38,448 nt of DNA. It comes from Rhodobacteraceae bacterium CG17_big_fil_post_rev_8_21_14_2_50_63_15. Its GTDB lineage: Bacteria > Pseudomonadota > Alphaproteobacteria > Rhodobacterales > Rhodobacteraceae. Shown here in pieces: positions 1 through 7,943 of the stretch. The notes beneath the pieces were generated by a model. That model was not told the origin of the DNA. It saw only the letters and a list, made by a program, of their open reading frames with translations, and made no database searches. Every line of letters starts with the position of its first letter. Positions within the stretch are counted from its first letter, which is position 1. Location: assembly GCA_002783205.1 (NCBI GenBank), contig PFEY01000039.1, positions 1 through 38,448 on the forward strand, in the 5' to 3' direction. Position numbers and translations under genes: made by a program.

Positions 1-69
1 CGGCGGTAGGGATCGAACCTACGACCAATTGATTAACAGTCAACTGCTCTACCGCTGAGCTACGCCGGA
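1..69 (-). tRNA. tRNA-Asn (anticodon GUU), 3' end truncated by window edge
   Basis: The reverse strand folds as a tRNA. The acceptor 5' strand TCCGGCG begins at 69, followed by a D arm with GCTCAGCGGTAGAGC, an anticodon loop CTGTTAA giving anticodon GTT, and a T arm GTAGG-TTCGATC-CCTAC. The 3' acceptor strand begins CGCCG and should end in GA plus discriminator and CCA, which lie left of base 1. The anticodon decodes AAU/AAC asparagine codons. Only the last few bases are missing, so identity is secure. Confidence 0.96.
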
Positions 70-128
70 ACTTGTGCGCCCTATAACAATCCGATCTGAC
101 GAGGTCCAGAGGCATTGTGACAAAAAAA

Positions 129-1061
129 TCAACTTGCGGGACACTGCGGTGAGGAGTGGCGAAAATGGCTGTTGGCGCACAGGGTGCCGTCGGGCACGAC
201 TAGCGATCTCTGCATCAAATCGATGAGATGCGCGAGCACATTTCGGCTGGCGGCAGGCATCAGCCGGGCGGGGGTGTCGGTGTAGATGCGCGTGGCGATA
301 TCGCCGGGTGTCAGCGGCCCGTCGTAGAGCGCGTCGAGAATCGCCTTCTCTCGGGTGCGGCGATGGGCGATGATCCAGTCAACACGCGCGGCGGGGTCGT
401 CGATCGCAGCGCCATGCGCGGGCAGGAACCGCACCGCTCCGAGGCGGCGCAGCCGCGCGCAGGAGGCCATGAACTGGGTCAGATCGCCATCGGGCGGGGA
501 GACGAGCGAACTGGCCCAGCCCATCACCAGATCACCGGTCAGCACCGTCTCGTCCATCGCAAAACACATGTGGTTGCCAAAATGCCCAGGTGTCCAGTGG
601 GCGGTGATCGTCCAGCCGTCGCCCCGGATCCTTTCGCCATCACAGACCACGAGATCGGGGGCAAAATCCGCATCCACACCTTCGCCGCCGCCGATCAGTC
701 CGGTTTCTGCCAGTGCCTGCATCATCGGGCTGCGTCCGGCCCCGGCATCACCATAGGCCAGCACCGGCGCACCGGTTTCCGCCGCAAGGCTTGCGGCAAG
801 GGGGGAATGATCCAGATGGGCATGGGTGACGAGGATATGGCTGATCTCCTGTCCGGGTCCGAGCGCGCCCAGGATCGCGCGCAGGTGATCGGGGTCATCG
901 GGGCCGGGATCGATCACCGCGATCCGGCGATCGCCGAGCAGATAGGTGTTGGTTCCCCAAAACGTCATCGGCGACGGATTGGCGGCAAGGATCCGGCGCA
1001 GGCCCTTGCCCATGTCCTGCGCGATCCCCACCGCCGGCTTTTCACCCTGATCAAGCTGCAT
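129..1061 (-). CDS. MBL-fold metallo-hydrolase (LACTB2-like)
   Basis: This 310-residue protein has the metallo-beta-lactamase fold. The metal-binding signature THAHLDHS (residues 79-86) supplies H80, H82, D84 and H85. It is followed by the downstream ligand region TPGHFGNH, the GDLVMGW aspartate and a late PAHG histidine. The last 80 or so residues look like the winged-helix tail of LACTB2-type hydrolases. Related proteins are hydrolases or endoribonucleases, but the substrate cannot be read from sequence. The gene is divergent from the sensor kinase with only 39 bases between the two ATG codons, so their promoters must overlap or lie inside one another's 5' ends. Nothing suggests truncation. 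Confidence 0.88.
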   Translation of the reverse strand: MQLDQGEKPAVGIAQDMGKGLRRILAANPSPMTFWGTNTYLLGDRRIAVIDPGPDDPDHLRAILGALGPGQEISHILVTHAHLDHSPLAASLAAETGAPVLAYGDAGAGRSPMMQALAETGLIGGGEGVDADFAPDLVVCDGERIRGDGWTITAHWTPGHFGNHMCFAMDETVLTGDLVMGWASSLVSPPDGDLTQFMASCARLRRLGAVRFLPAHGAAIDDPAARVDWIIAHRRTREKAILDALYDGPLTPGDIATRIYTDTPARLMPAASRNVLAHLIDLMQRSLVVPDGTLCANSHFRHSSPQCPAS

Positions 1062-1100
1062 GGCTCTTCCTTCCCTGCGCGCGCGCGGCTAGGTTTAGCC

Positions 1101-2399
1101 ATGTTGAAGCGATGGCTCAAATCCTATCTGCCGCGCGGTTTGTTCGGGCGCGCGACCCTGATCCTGCTTTTGCCGGTGGTGACATTGGTGCTCGTCGTCT
1201 CGGTGGTGTTCTTGCAACGCCACTTCGAGGGGGTCACGCGGCAGATGGTGCAGACCGTGGTGCGCGAGATCCAACTGGTGCGCGCGGTCGAGGATCCGGC
1301 CATCGGCGCGGCGCTCGGCATGTCTCTCGGGGCGATCCCCGAGACCGCTCTGCCACCACGTGACATCCGGCGCTGGTATGATTTTTCGGGGGCCGTGGTC
1401 GTGCAGGAGATGCACCGGCATTTTCCCGATCTGGTCCGGGTGGCGCTGGTCGATGATACGGCCGTTCAGCTCTATTTCCGGGACGAGAGCGGGCTGGTCG
1501 AGATCACCGTCAACCGCCAGCATGTCTCGGCGCGCCGGCCGCATCTCCTGTTCGTCAATGTCGCGGGGTTCGGGGCGCTGATCACGCTGATCTCCTATGT
1601 CTATCTGCGCAATCAGCTGCGTCCGATCACGCGGCTTGCACGGGCGGCCGAGGCGTTCGGGCGCGGCCAGAATCTGCCCTACAAGCCTGCTGGTGCGGTC
1701 GAGGTGCGCGCGGCGGGCACCGCCTTTGTCGCGATGCGGGCAAGGATCGAGCGACAGATGGAGCAGCGCACGCTGATGCTTTCGGGGGTCAGCCATGATC
1801 TGCGCACGCCCCTGACCCGGCTCAAGCTGGGCCTTGCGATGATCGACGAGGCCGAGGCGGCACCGATGCTTCGCGATGTTGCGGACATGGAGCGGTTGCT
1901 GGACGGATTTCTGGATTTTGCGCGCGGGGAGCAGGCGGTCGAGGTCGAGCCTGTCGATGCGATTGCTCTGGTGCGGCAGGTTGTCGAGGATGCCGTGCGC
2001 GCCCAGTTGAATGTGTCACTGGGCGAGGTGCTTGGTGATGGCATGATTGATCTGCGCCCTGAAAGCATTCGGCGCGCGGTTGAAAACTTGATCAACAACG
2101 CGGTGCGCTACGGCACACGGGCCGAGGTGTCGGTTGTTATCACCGAGGCCGCTCTGCGCATTCGGGTCGAGGATGACGGGCCGGGCATCGCACCAGAGGA
2201 CCGCAAGGAGGCGATCAAGCCTTTCGTCCGCCTCGATCCCGCGCGCAACCAGAACCGTGCCACGGGGGTTGGCTTGGGGCTGTCGATTGTGACCGACATT
2301 GCCCGGGTCCATGGCGGCGTTCTGCACCTCCAAGAAAGCCAGAGGCTGGGTGGTCTGTGCGCCGAGATCGTGATCGGGCGGCAGGCCGCTGGTGGTTGA
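1101..2399 (+). CDS. EnvZ-like sensor histidine kinase, no partner regulator in window
   Basis: This 432-residue inner-membrane histidine kinase has TM1 at about residues 14-38, a periplasmic segment of about 110 residues, TM2 at about 149-169 and a HAMP linker (NQLRPITRLARAAE, from 171). The dimerisation/phosphoacceptor helix carries H232 in SGVSHDLRTPLTRL, typical of the EnvZ group. The ATPase domain has N box NLINNAVRYG (329-338), G1 DDGPGI and G2 GVGLGLSIV. The start is the ATG at 1101 beginning MLKRWLKSYL. The frame is open 291 codons further upstream, but that stretch is antisense to the MBL gene and carries no family residues. EnvZ-type kinases usually sit next to an OmpR-type regulator. 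Here the upstream neighbour is divergent and the downstream gene is convergent, so the kinase is a single-gene unit. Confidence 0.92.
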   Translation: MLKRWLKSYLPRGLFGRATLILLLPVVTLVLVVSVVFLQRHFEGVTRQMVQTVVREIQLVRAVEDPAIGAALGMSLGAIPETALPPRDIRRWYDFSGAVVVQEMHRHFPDLVRVALVDDTAVQLYFRDESGLVEITVNRQHVSARRPHLLFVNVAGFGALITLISYVYLRNQLRPITRLARAAEAFGRGQNLPYKPAGAVEVRAAGTAFVAMRARIERQMEQRTLMLSGVSHDLRTPLTRLKLGLAMIDEAEAAPMLRDVADMERLLDGFLDFARGEQAVEVEPVDAIALVRQVVEDAVRAQLNVSLGEVLGDGMIDLRPESIRRAVENLINNAVRYGTRAEVSVVITEAALRIRVEDDGPGIAPEDRKEAIKPFVRLDPARNQNRATGVGLGLSIVTDIARVHGGVLHLQESQRLGGLCAEIVIGRQAAGG

Positions 2400-2407
2400 G
2401 CGACTGG

Positions 2408-3871
2408 TCAGCCGGCCCGGCGTTCCTCAAAGCTGAGCGCGATAAAGCTCGGGAGGTGATCGCCCATGCCGAGGACTGTGCCACCGCCCTGCGCACCGCG
2501 CTCACGGTCAGGACGTCCACTGCTGCGCCTTTCGTTGCGTTGTGGGGCTTCGGGCGCGGCGACAGGCTCTGAGACCTCGGCTGTTTTCTCGACATCTGAC
2601 GCCGGGATCGGCAAGGATGCCGGCCTGGCATCATCGGCCTTGTTGCGGCTGTAGGTCCGTCGGGGCCTGGCGGATTTTTCGGTTGGTGCCGCTTCGGGTT
2701 CACAACTTATCCGGGCAACAGCGAGCACCGGACCTTCGACCCTTGAAATCGGCTTGCGGATCAGCGCCTCTATCGCAGCAAGGTTCTTCTCGTCGCGCGG
2801 TGCGCAGATCATCAGGGTCTTGCCGCTGCGTCCGGCGCGTCCTGTGCGGCCGATGCGGTGGATGTAATCCTCGGGATGGCTGGGCACATCGTAGTTGAAC
2901 ACATGGCTGACCGCCGGCACATCGAGCCCCCGCGCGGCGACGTCCGAGGCGATCAGAAATCGCAGGGTGCCGGCGCGGAATCCGTCAAGCGTGCGGGTGC
3001 GTTGGCTCTGATCCAGATCGCCGTGGATCGGGGCCGCGTCATAGCCGTGCTTGACGAGAGATTTGGCCACGACATCCACATCCACCTTGCGATTGCAGAA
3101 GATGATGGCGTTGGTGCAGCCATCGCCTTCGCCGTCAATCATCGCGCGCAGCAGGTCTCGTTTCTCGGTATCGGCGTTTTCGCGGCGAGAGGGTTTGAAC
3201 ATGACCACGCCCTGTTCGATAGTCTCCGACGCGGTGGCCTGACGGGCAACTTCGATCCGTTCGGGCGCTGACAAGAAGGTGTTGGTGATCCGCTCGATTT
3301 CGGGCGCCATGGTGGCTGAAAAGAACAGCGTCTGGCGGGTAAAGGGCGTCAGACTGAAGATCCGTTCGATATCGGGAATGAAGCCCATGTCGAGCATGCG
3401 GTCGGCCTCGTCTACCACCATGATCTGCACGCCAGTCAGCAAGAGCTTGCCACGCTCGAAATGATCGAGCAGGCGGCCCGGCGTGGCGATCAGCACGTCA
3501 ACGCCCTTGTCGATGAGCTTGTCCTGTTCCTTGAACGAGACACCGCCGATCAAGAGTGCCTTGGTCAGTTTGAGATATTTCGAATAGGTATCGAAATTCT
3601 CGGCGACCTGAGCGGCCAGCTCGCGCGTCGGGCAGAGAACGAGGCTTCGCGGCATGCGCGCCCGCGCCCGGCCATGGGACAGGATCGAGAGCATTGGCAG
3701 AGTGAAGCTCGCGGTCTTGCCGGTCCCGGTTTGGGCGATGCCCAGCACGTCGCGCCCGGCGAGGGCAGGCGGGATTGCCCCGGCCTGAATGGGGGTTGGC
3801 ACTTCGTAGCCCGCGTCTTCGACGGCTTTGAGAACCTTGGGATTCAGATTCAGATCAGAAAATTTTATCAT
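2408..3871 (-). CDS. rhlE: RhlE-type DEAD-box ATP-dependent RNA helicase
   Basis: This 487-residue protein has all DEAD-box motifs in order: Q motif TPIQAGAIP (26-34), motif I AQTGTGKT (46-53), Ia PTRELA (81-86), TPGRLLDH (130-137), DEAD (154-157), SAT (185-187), IV AIIFCNR (255-261), V ARGLDVPA (313-320) and VI HRIGRTGR (338-345). Residues from about 385 to the end form a low-complexity arginine/proline-rich tail that probably binds RNA. It unwinds short RNA duplexes, acting in ribosome assembly or mRNA decay. The start is the ATG at 3871 (MIKFSDLNLN); 28 codons upstream are also open but do not resemble the family. The gene converges on the sensor kinase with 8 bases between stops. A candidate promoter and a hairpin across the start region are listed separately. 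RhlE is the best subfamily guess; other DEAD-box subfamilies are possible. Confidence 0.9.
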   Translation of the reverse strand: MIKFSDLNLNPKVLKAVEDAGYEVPTPIQAGAIPPALAGRDVLGIAQTGTGKTASFTLPMLSILSHGRARARMPRSLVLCPTRELAAQVAENFDTYSKYLKLTKALLIGGVSFKEQDKLIDKGVDVLIATPGRLLDHFERGKLLLTGVQIMVVDEADRMLDMGFIPDIERIFSLTPFTRQTLFFSATMAPEIERITNTFLSAPERIEVARQATASETIEQGVVMFKPSRRENADTEKRDLLRAMIDGEGDGCTNAIIFCNRKVDVDVVAKSLVKHGYDAAPIHGDLDQSQRTRTLDGFRAGTLRFLIASDVAARGLDVPAVSHVFNYDVPSHPEDYIHRIGRTGRAGRSGKTLMICAPRDEKNLAAIEALIRKPISRVEGPVLAVARISCEPEAAPTEKSARPRRTYSRNKADDARPASLPIPASDVEKTAEVSEPVAAPEAPQRNERRSSGRPDRERGAQGGGTVLGMGDHLPSFIALSFEERRAG

Positions 3872-3876
3872 GAGTA

Positions 3877-3891
3877 TCCGTTTGTTACGGA
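3877..3891 (-). promoter_or_regulatory. Small hairpin at helicase ribosome-binding site
   Basis: A perfect 5-bp inverted repeat TCCGT-TTGTT-ACGGA begins 6 bases upstream of the helicase ATG. In the mRNA it pairs the only purine-rich segment (CGGA) that could serve as a Shine-Dalgarno. The stem is short, so any regulatory role is tentative. Confidence 0.3.
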
Positions 3892-3975
3892 CACAATTCT
3901 GGCCCGCGCATCTGTCGCCGGGTCGGGCCCCTCCTGGGCCTGTGGTTCTCCACATGGATGACCCGCTTGGCTGCG

Positions 3976-4002
3976 TTTATCGCAAGTGCAGGGGCGGGTC
4001 AA
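3976..4002 (-). promoter_or_regulatory. Candidate sigma70 promoter of the helicase gene
   Basis: On the reverse strand a TTGACC box (3997-4002) is followed after 15 bases by GATAAA (3976-3981). It lies in the 218-base gap between the glycosyltransferase stop and the helicase start, and would give a leader of roughly 100 bases. The spacing is slightly short and the call rests on consensus similarity only. Confidence 0.4.
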
Positions 4003-4089
4003 TGTGGGCCGTTGTCTTGTGGTTTCAGATTGCCCCAAGGATGGATCTCCTGGGCTGAGGCGCGCAATAAGTGCTGGAGATCGAAACTG

Positions 4090-5055
4090 TTACCCGAACT
4101 GCGGGAAGTGTCGCTTGCGTTTCGCGTCATGGTCGAGCGCATGGAGGTGAAGATGCCCCAGTGCTTCAAGGCGGGAACGCAGATCAGGGTTTGCCGTGCA
4201 GACTTCGGCAAAGAACTGGCGTAGCGCGGCCTCGCCACCGTCTTGTTCAAGCTTTTGGAAGAGCGCGTTCATGTTGAGTCCGGTGCCGCCCGACAGCGGT
4301 GCCGGCTTGAGTTCGCTACGATAAGAGCCATCGCTCAGGCGAAACCGGTAAGTCTCCCACCAGTGCTCCCAGTCCGCCGCATGGAGGTGGCAGAGCAGCG
4401 TCTCGGGCAGGTCCGCGGGGGCGTCATCCTTTAGACCATTGCGAAACGCGTTATGGATCCGCAAGCTGAGTCCGGTCGGCCCGGTGCGGATTAGGACCTT
4501 GCCTGCGACATGGCTGAGAAATCCACCGTTGAGATGCGGGCCAAAGACCGGGTAGATCGCATCGGTCTCTTGGCGACGGCGATCGGCAGGCACCGCGCAG
4601 GCCTTGAACCATCGCAGACCAGGGGGGGGCGGATCAGCGGGATCGGATGCCATCGCCTCGATGGGGCGGATGCGGGCGCTCAGGGTGCGCGCGGGCAGGG
4701 CGGCCAATTGGGCCGCCAGCGGGCGCGCGGGCCAGAGGAATTCGTCAACGTCAAAATGGCCGAGCCAATCGACCTCGGGGTCTTGGTTGAGGCAATGCGT
4801 GGCATTGATCGACTGGCGCGGCTGGTGCGCCCTTGGGCGTCCGTTGCGGCGGCGTTGCCAATAGGCGTCATCGCACAGGATCACCCTGCACGCGGGATGG
4901 CTGCGCAGCGCCGCCTCGGCCTCGGGATTGGCAGCATCTAGATAGACATGCACACGATGCGCCCCAAGATCGAGATGATGGGCGACAAAGTTCAGGATAT
5001 CGCGGGCTGGGGCCTTTATCGTGGCGACCACGCCCCATGTCGGTGCGCTGCTCAT
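4090..5055 (-). CDS. Glycosyltransferase family 2-like protein
   Basis: This protein of about 321 residues is a soluble GT-A fold glycosyltransferase of the group whose N-terminus reads like ...GVVATIKAPARDILNFVAHH (the Glyco_tranf_2_4 type). The nucleotide-sugar/metal signature is HFDVDEFLWP, with D102 and D104. It probably transfers a sugar to a surface polysaccharide or glycan, but donor and acceptor are unknown and no other polysaccharide gene lies nearby. An ATG at 5055 is preferred; a GTG two codons upstream (5061) is the other option, and neither has a clear Shine-Dalgarno. It lies downstream of the MaoC gene in the same direction with a 50-base gap, so readthrough transcription is possible. 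Confidence 0.78.
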   Translation of the reverse strand: MSSAPTWGVVATIKAPARDILNFVAHHLDLGAHRVHVYLDAANPEAEAALRSHPACRVILCDDAYWQRRRNGRPRAHQPRQSINATHCLNQDPEVDWLGHFDVDEFLWPARPLAAQLAALPARTLSARIRPIEAMASDPADPPPPGLRWFKACAVPADRRRQETDAIYPVFGPHLNGGFLSHVAGKVLIRTGPTGLSLRIHNAFRNGLKDDAPADLPETLLCHLHAADWEHWWETYRFRLSDGSYRSELKPAPLSGGTGLNMNALFQKLEQDGGEAALRQFFAEVCTANPDLRSRLEALGHLHLHALDHDAKRKRHFPQFG

Positions 5056-5105
5056 GCACACAACATGCGGTCAGGCCGTCCGGGGCGCAAGGCGCTGCGT
5101 GACGC

Positions 5106-5549
5106 TCAGTCGAATTTGCGCGAGGGGGCGAGAACGGTGGCTTCGCCGATCAGGACCTTCTTGCCATTGACGAGGCAGCGGCAATCGAGTTGCACCCGCC
5201 GCTTGCCGTGGTCGATGCCGATCACCTCGACCTCGGCATGGACCATGTCGCCGGGGCGTACGGGGGCCAGAAACTTGAGCGTCTGGCCCATGTAAACCGT
5301 GCCATGGCCGGGAAGCTGTTCGCCGATCACGGCTGAAATCAGTCCGGCCGTCAGCATGCCATGGGCGATACGGCCCTCGAAGATCGTGTCCTGCGCATAG
5401 GCGTCATCGAGATGCACCGGATTGCGGTCGGTCGATACCTCGGCGAACATCTCGATGTCGCGGTCTGTCACGACTTTGCGCAGATGCCGGGTCATGCCCA
5501 TTTCGATGTCCTCGATGCAGATCGTGCCACGTGGCATATTGTCCAACAT
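5106..5549 (-). CDS. MaoC family (R)-hydratase
   Basis: This single hot-dog-fold domain of 147 residues has the hydratase-2 catalytic signature DRNPVH (D41, H46 from the chosen start) followed by the RIAHGML helix (60-66). Members hydrate trans-2-enoyl-CoA to (R)-3-hydroxyacyl-CoA, feeding PHA synthesis or connecting beta-oxidation, and the length matches the PhaJ-type single-domain form. The start at 5549 is fixed by a strong GGAGGGG Shine-Dalgarno a few bases upstream; the open frame extends nine more codons. There is no PHA synthase or fatty-acid oxidation gene in the window, so the physiological substrate is inferred from family only. Confidence 0.88.
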   Translation of the reverse strand: MLDNMPRGTICIEDIEMGMTRHLRKVVTDRDIEMFAEVSTDRNPVHLDDAYAQDTIFEGRIAHGMLTAGLISAVIGEQLPGHGTVYMGQTLKFLAPVRPGDMVHAEVEVIGIDHGKRRVQLDCRCLVNGKKVLIGEATVLAPSRKFD

Positions 5550-5626
5550 TCGCCCCTCCGGGTGTTTGATGCGCAACTTTAAGGCGCTGAAATGATCAAA
5601 GTTGGAATTTTATTACTTTGCGGATG

Positions 5627-5648
5627 CAGAAAAATCAAGATTTTTCTG
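5627..5648. repeat. Perfect 10-bp AT-rich inverted repeat
   Basis: CAGAAAAATC and GATTTTTCTG flank a two-base AA loop with no mismatch. The element abuts the stop codon of the HAD gene (5649) and lies 78 bases upstream of the MaoC start. Its AT-rich stem is unlike a GC-rich intrinsic terminator. It could be a protein-binding palindrome controlling the MaoC gene or a 3' mRNA hairpin for the HAD gene. Confidence 0.5.
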
Positions 5649-6521
5649 TCAGCGCAAAAAGCCTATGGAAAAAGTGGGGGAGGAATTTTCCTTTTTAAGG
5701 TAATCGTTTAGAGCATCCGGCTCTGGCTGGTGCGACGTTTTGGTCTCTGACGTGGCGAGGCCACCCGAAATGAAGAGAGAATCGATATCCTCACCCATCG
5801 CCCCCGCGATATCCGTGTGCACCCCGTCGCCTATCGCCAGGATGCGGGCATTATCAACATCCCGCCCGAGCGCGGTCAGCCTGCGCCGCGCCAGATCATA
5901 GATCGGCGGATGCGGTTTGCCGAAATAAAGGCTCGTGCCCCCCATCTCGGTGTAAAGCCGGGCAAGGGCGCCGGCGCACCATTCCCGCACCTCGCCGCGA
6001 TCGACGACGATATCGGGATTCGCACAGAGCAGTTTCAAGCCCTTCTGCTTGGCGTAGAGAAACTGTGGGCGCATCACCGCCGGATCGGCCAGAGGATCGA
6101 ACGGACCAGCACAGACGATGCCCTCTGCCTCCTCCAGCGCAACGCGGCGGATCGCCACCGGGGCATCGATAACCTGCATCGGATCAAAGAATATTTCTTC
6201 ATGCGGTTGTCCGATAAACCAGACCTTCTCGCCCACGGCACCGCGAAACATGGCGGCGCGGGCGCTGTCGCCGGAGGTGGCGATGGTGTCCCAGGCGTCG
6301 TCAGGCACGCCGAAATGCCGCATCTGACGCTCGACGTCGTTGCGCGGGCGCGGCGAGTTTGTCACCAACACCACGGCACCGCCCCGAGCGCGATAGGCCT
6401 GAAGCGCTGCCACGGCGGCCGGAAAGGCGCGCACCCCGTCATGCACACAGCCCCAAAGATCGACAAAGAGCGCATCATAGTGTTGGGAAATCTCGGACAG
6501 GGCGGTGACAATTCGGGTCAT
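5649..6521 (-). CDS. HAD-superfamily class IIA hydrolase (TIGR01459-like)
   Basis: This 290-residue cytoplasmic HAD phosphatase has motif I FVDLWGCVHDG (nucleophile D21), motif II VTNSPRP and motif III GDGVHTDIAGA. The DxWG form instead of DxDG and the C-terminal PTFSIG-LR ending match the alphaproteobacterial TIGR01459 group, whose substrate is not established to my knowledge. The ATG at 6521 is chosen because a GGAG lies upstream and MTRIVTALSEI matches the family start; the frame is open 46 codons further. The C-terminal end is lysine- and serine-rich and more AT-rich than its neighbours, leading into the inverted repeat. Confidence 0.87.
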   Translation of the reverse strand: MTRIVTALSEISQHYDALFVDLWGCVHDGVRAFPAAVAALQAYRARGGAVVLVTNSPRPRNDVERQMRHFGVPDDAWDTIATSGDSARAAMFRGAVGEKVWFIGQPHEEIFFDPMQVIDAPVAIRRVALEEAEGIVCAGPFDPLADPAVMRPQFLYAKQKGLKLLCANPDIVVDRGEVREWCAGALARLYTEMGGTSLYFGKPHPPIYDLARRRLTALGRDVDNARILAIGDGVHTDIAGAMGEDIDSLFISGGLATSETKTSHQPEPDALNDYLKKENSSPTFSIGFLR

Positions 6522-6624
6522 CAAGGGCTCCGGCTGGCTGAAAACTGGCGCAGATATGGCAGGCGCTTGCTGGTTTGACCAGCCACATGACATGGGGTCA
6601 TGGACCCGGAAAGGGAGCAGAGCG

Positions 6625-7161
6625 TCAATCCTTGTGCGGGCGCACGATGTGATAGCCACCGCTGAGATAGGCCAGCGGCATTTCGCCCGCGATGGTCAAC
6701 CGCGTTACGCTGCCAATGCAGATCGCGTGGCTGCCATGGTGCATCTGATCGGTCAGGATGCAGGAAAAGGCCGTGGCGCGAGGCAGAATCGGACCATGGA
6801 CATCGGCGGTCAAATCCAGCCCTCTGAAGCGCTCTGCGGAATCAACGGGAGAGGGCCCGGCGAAGGCGCGGGCGATCTCGACGGCATCTTCGGGCAGGAC
6901 GTTGACACAAAAGCCGCGGTTTTCCGTCACGCGCCGCGCGATCTGGCTGTCAGAGCGCAGACAGACCAGCACCGACGGCGCATCGGCCGAAAGCGACGTA
7001 AAAGCGCTGACCGTGGCCCCGGCAAGACCAAACGGGCCATCGGTGGTCACAACCGTGACTGTGGCTGCAACCTGACGCATCGCTGCAATGAAAGCGGCAC
7101 GTTCCACGCTCATCGGTGCGGTCTGTTGCGGCGAGCGGTCAATCCTGTGCCTCCTTTCCAT
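6625..7161 (-). CDS. Flavin reductase family (FMN-binding split barrel) protein
   Basis: This protein of up to 178 residues has the pattern of NAD(P)H:flavin oxidoreductases of the HpaC/FRP-like split-barrel family: FAAAMRQVAATVTVVTT-like start, GATVSAFTSLSADAP, LVCLRSDS, FCVNVLPEDA, and the late PLAYLSGGYH. It would supply reduced FMN/FAD to a partner monooxygenase. The start is uncertain. The ATG at 7161 has no upstream Shine-Dalgarno, whereas AAAGGAGG lies just inside the frame followed six bases later by an in-frame ATT (7143). The ATG at 7113 (MSVERAAFI) matches the family N-terminus but lacks an SD. No oxygenase partner is adjacent; the FAD enzyme at 20810 carries its own cofactor fold. 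Confidence 0.82.
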   Translation of the reverse strand: MERRHRIDRSPQQTAPMSVERAAFIAAMRQVAATVTVVTTDGPFGLAGATVSAFTSLSADAPSVLVCLRSDSQIARRVTENRGFCVNVLPEDAVEIARAFAGPSPVDSAERFRGLDLTADVHGPILPRATAFSCILTDQMHHGSHAICIGSVTRLTIAGEMPLAYLSGGYHIVRPHKD

Positions 7162-7241
7162 GAGGGCCGTGGCCCTGCAATGCCGATGTAGCGTTTGAGT
7201 GACTGGCTTTCAAACTTTTAGTCGGTTCGGCGCAACACCTT

Positions 7242-7829
7242 TCAGGCGCGGCCAGCCTCGGAGGAGAGCATCAGCGCTGAAATTCCAAGACTAGCCAAAG
7301 CGGCGTCCCATTTCTCCGCATCAGTGAGGCGAAAGACCAGATCGGGATCGGCATCCGTCGTCAGCCAGCCGTTCTGCCCGAGTTCGGATTCGAGTTGGCC
7401 CGGCCCCCACCCGGCATACCCCAGCAGGACGAGGGCCTTGTCGGGGCCGCGCCCTGCTGCCAGATCCTCAAGGATATCGAGCGTTGCCGTCATTGCGAAG
7501 GCGTCGGTCACGTCCAATGTTGAAATCGCGGAATGATAACCTTGGTCATGGAGCACGAATCCGCGTCCCTGTTCGACTGGCCCCCCGAAATAGACCGGCA
7601 GGTTGCGGGTCTGCGACGTGATCTTGACCGACAACTGGGTCAGCAGGTCACGCAGCCGCAAATCATGCGTCGGTTTGTTAATGATAAATCCCATAGCACC
7701 CTCAGGCGAATGCGCGCACAGAAAGACAACTGCCGTAGCAAAGCGCGGATCGCCCATGCCCGGCATCGCAATCAGCAATTTTCCGGTCAGGTCCATGGCC
7801 TCGGATCGGAGCGATTGGGTCTCTTTCAT
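7242..7829 (-). CDS. YqgE/AlgH family protein
   Basis: This protein of 195 residues (or 184 if the ATG at 7796 is used) matches the UPF0301 YqgE/AlgH family. Diagnostic segments are [16 protein letters not shown] near the N-terminus, [26 protein letters not shown], and [13 protein letters not shown]. In Pseudomonas AlgH is linked to alginate regulation, but the biochemical role is unresolved. Neither candidate start has a strong Shine-Dalgarno. It is divergent from the DsbD-N-like gene with a gap of about 100 bases that must hold both promoters. Confidence 0.92.
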   Translation of the reverse strand: MKETQSLRSEAMDLTGKLLIAMPGMGDPRFATAVVFLCAHSPEGAMGFIINKPTHDLRLRDLLTQLSVKITSQTRNLPVYFGGPVEQGRGFVLHDQGYHSAISTLDVTDAFAMTATLDILEDLAAGRGPDKALVLLGYAGWGPGQLESELGQNGWLTTDADPDLVFRLTDAEKWDAALASLGISALMLSSEAGRA

Positions 7830-7943
7830 CCGTCAAGAATGGCCCTCGCGGGCGAGGGGCGCAAGGCATTGCAATGACGCAGGGGATGTTTTCTCGCTCG
7901 AATGTGAGTTGGCTTTTGGTCTGAAATGCCCCATGTCACGCGC

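Noticed and set aside
228..1100. In-frame N-terminal extension of the sensor kinase (291 codons)
   Set aside because: It lies antisense to the MBL hydrolase, has no family residues, and the kinase starts normally at the ATG at 1101 with a membrane segment straight after.
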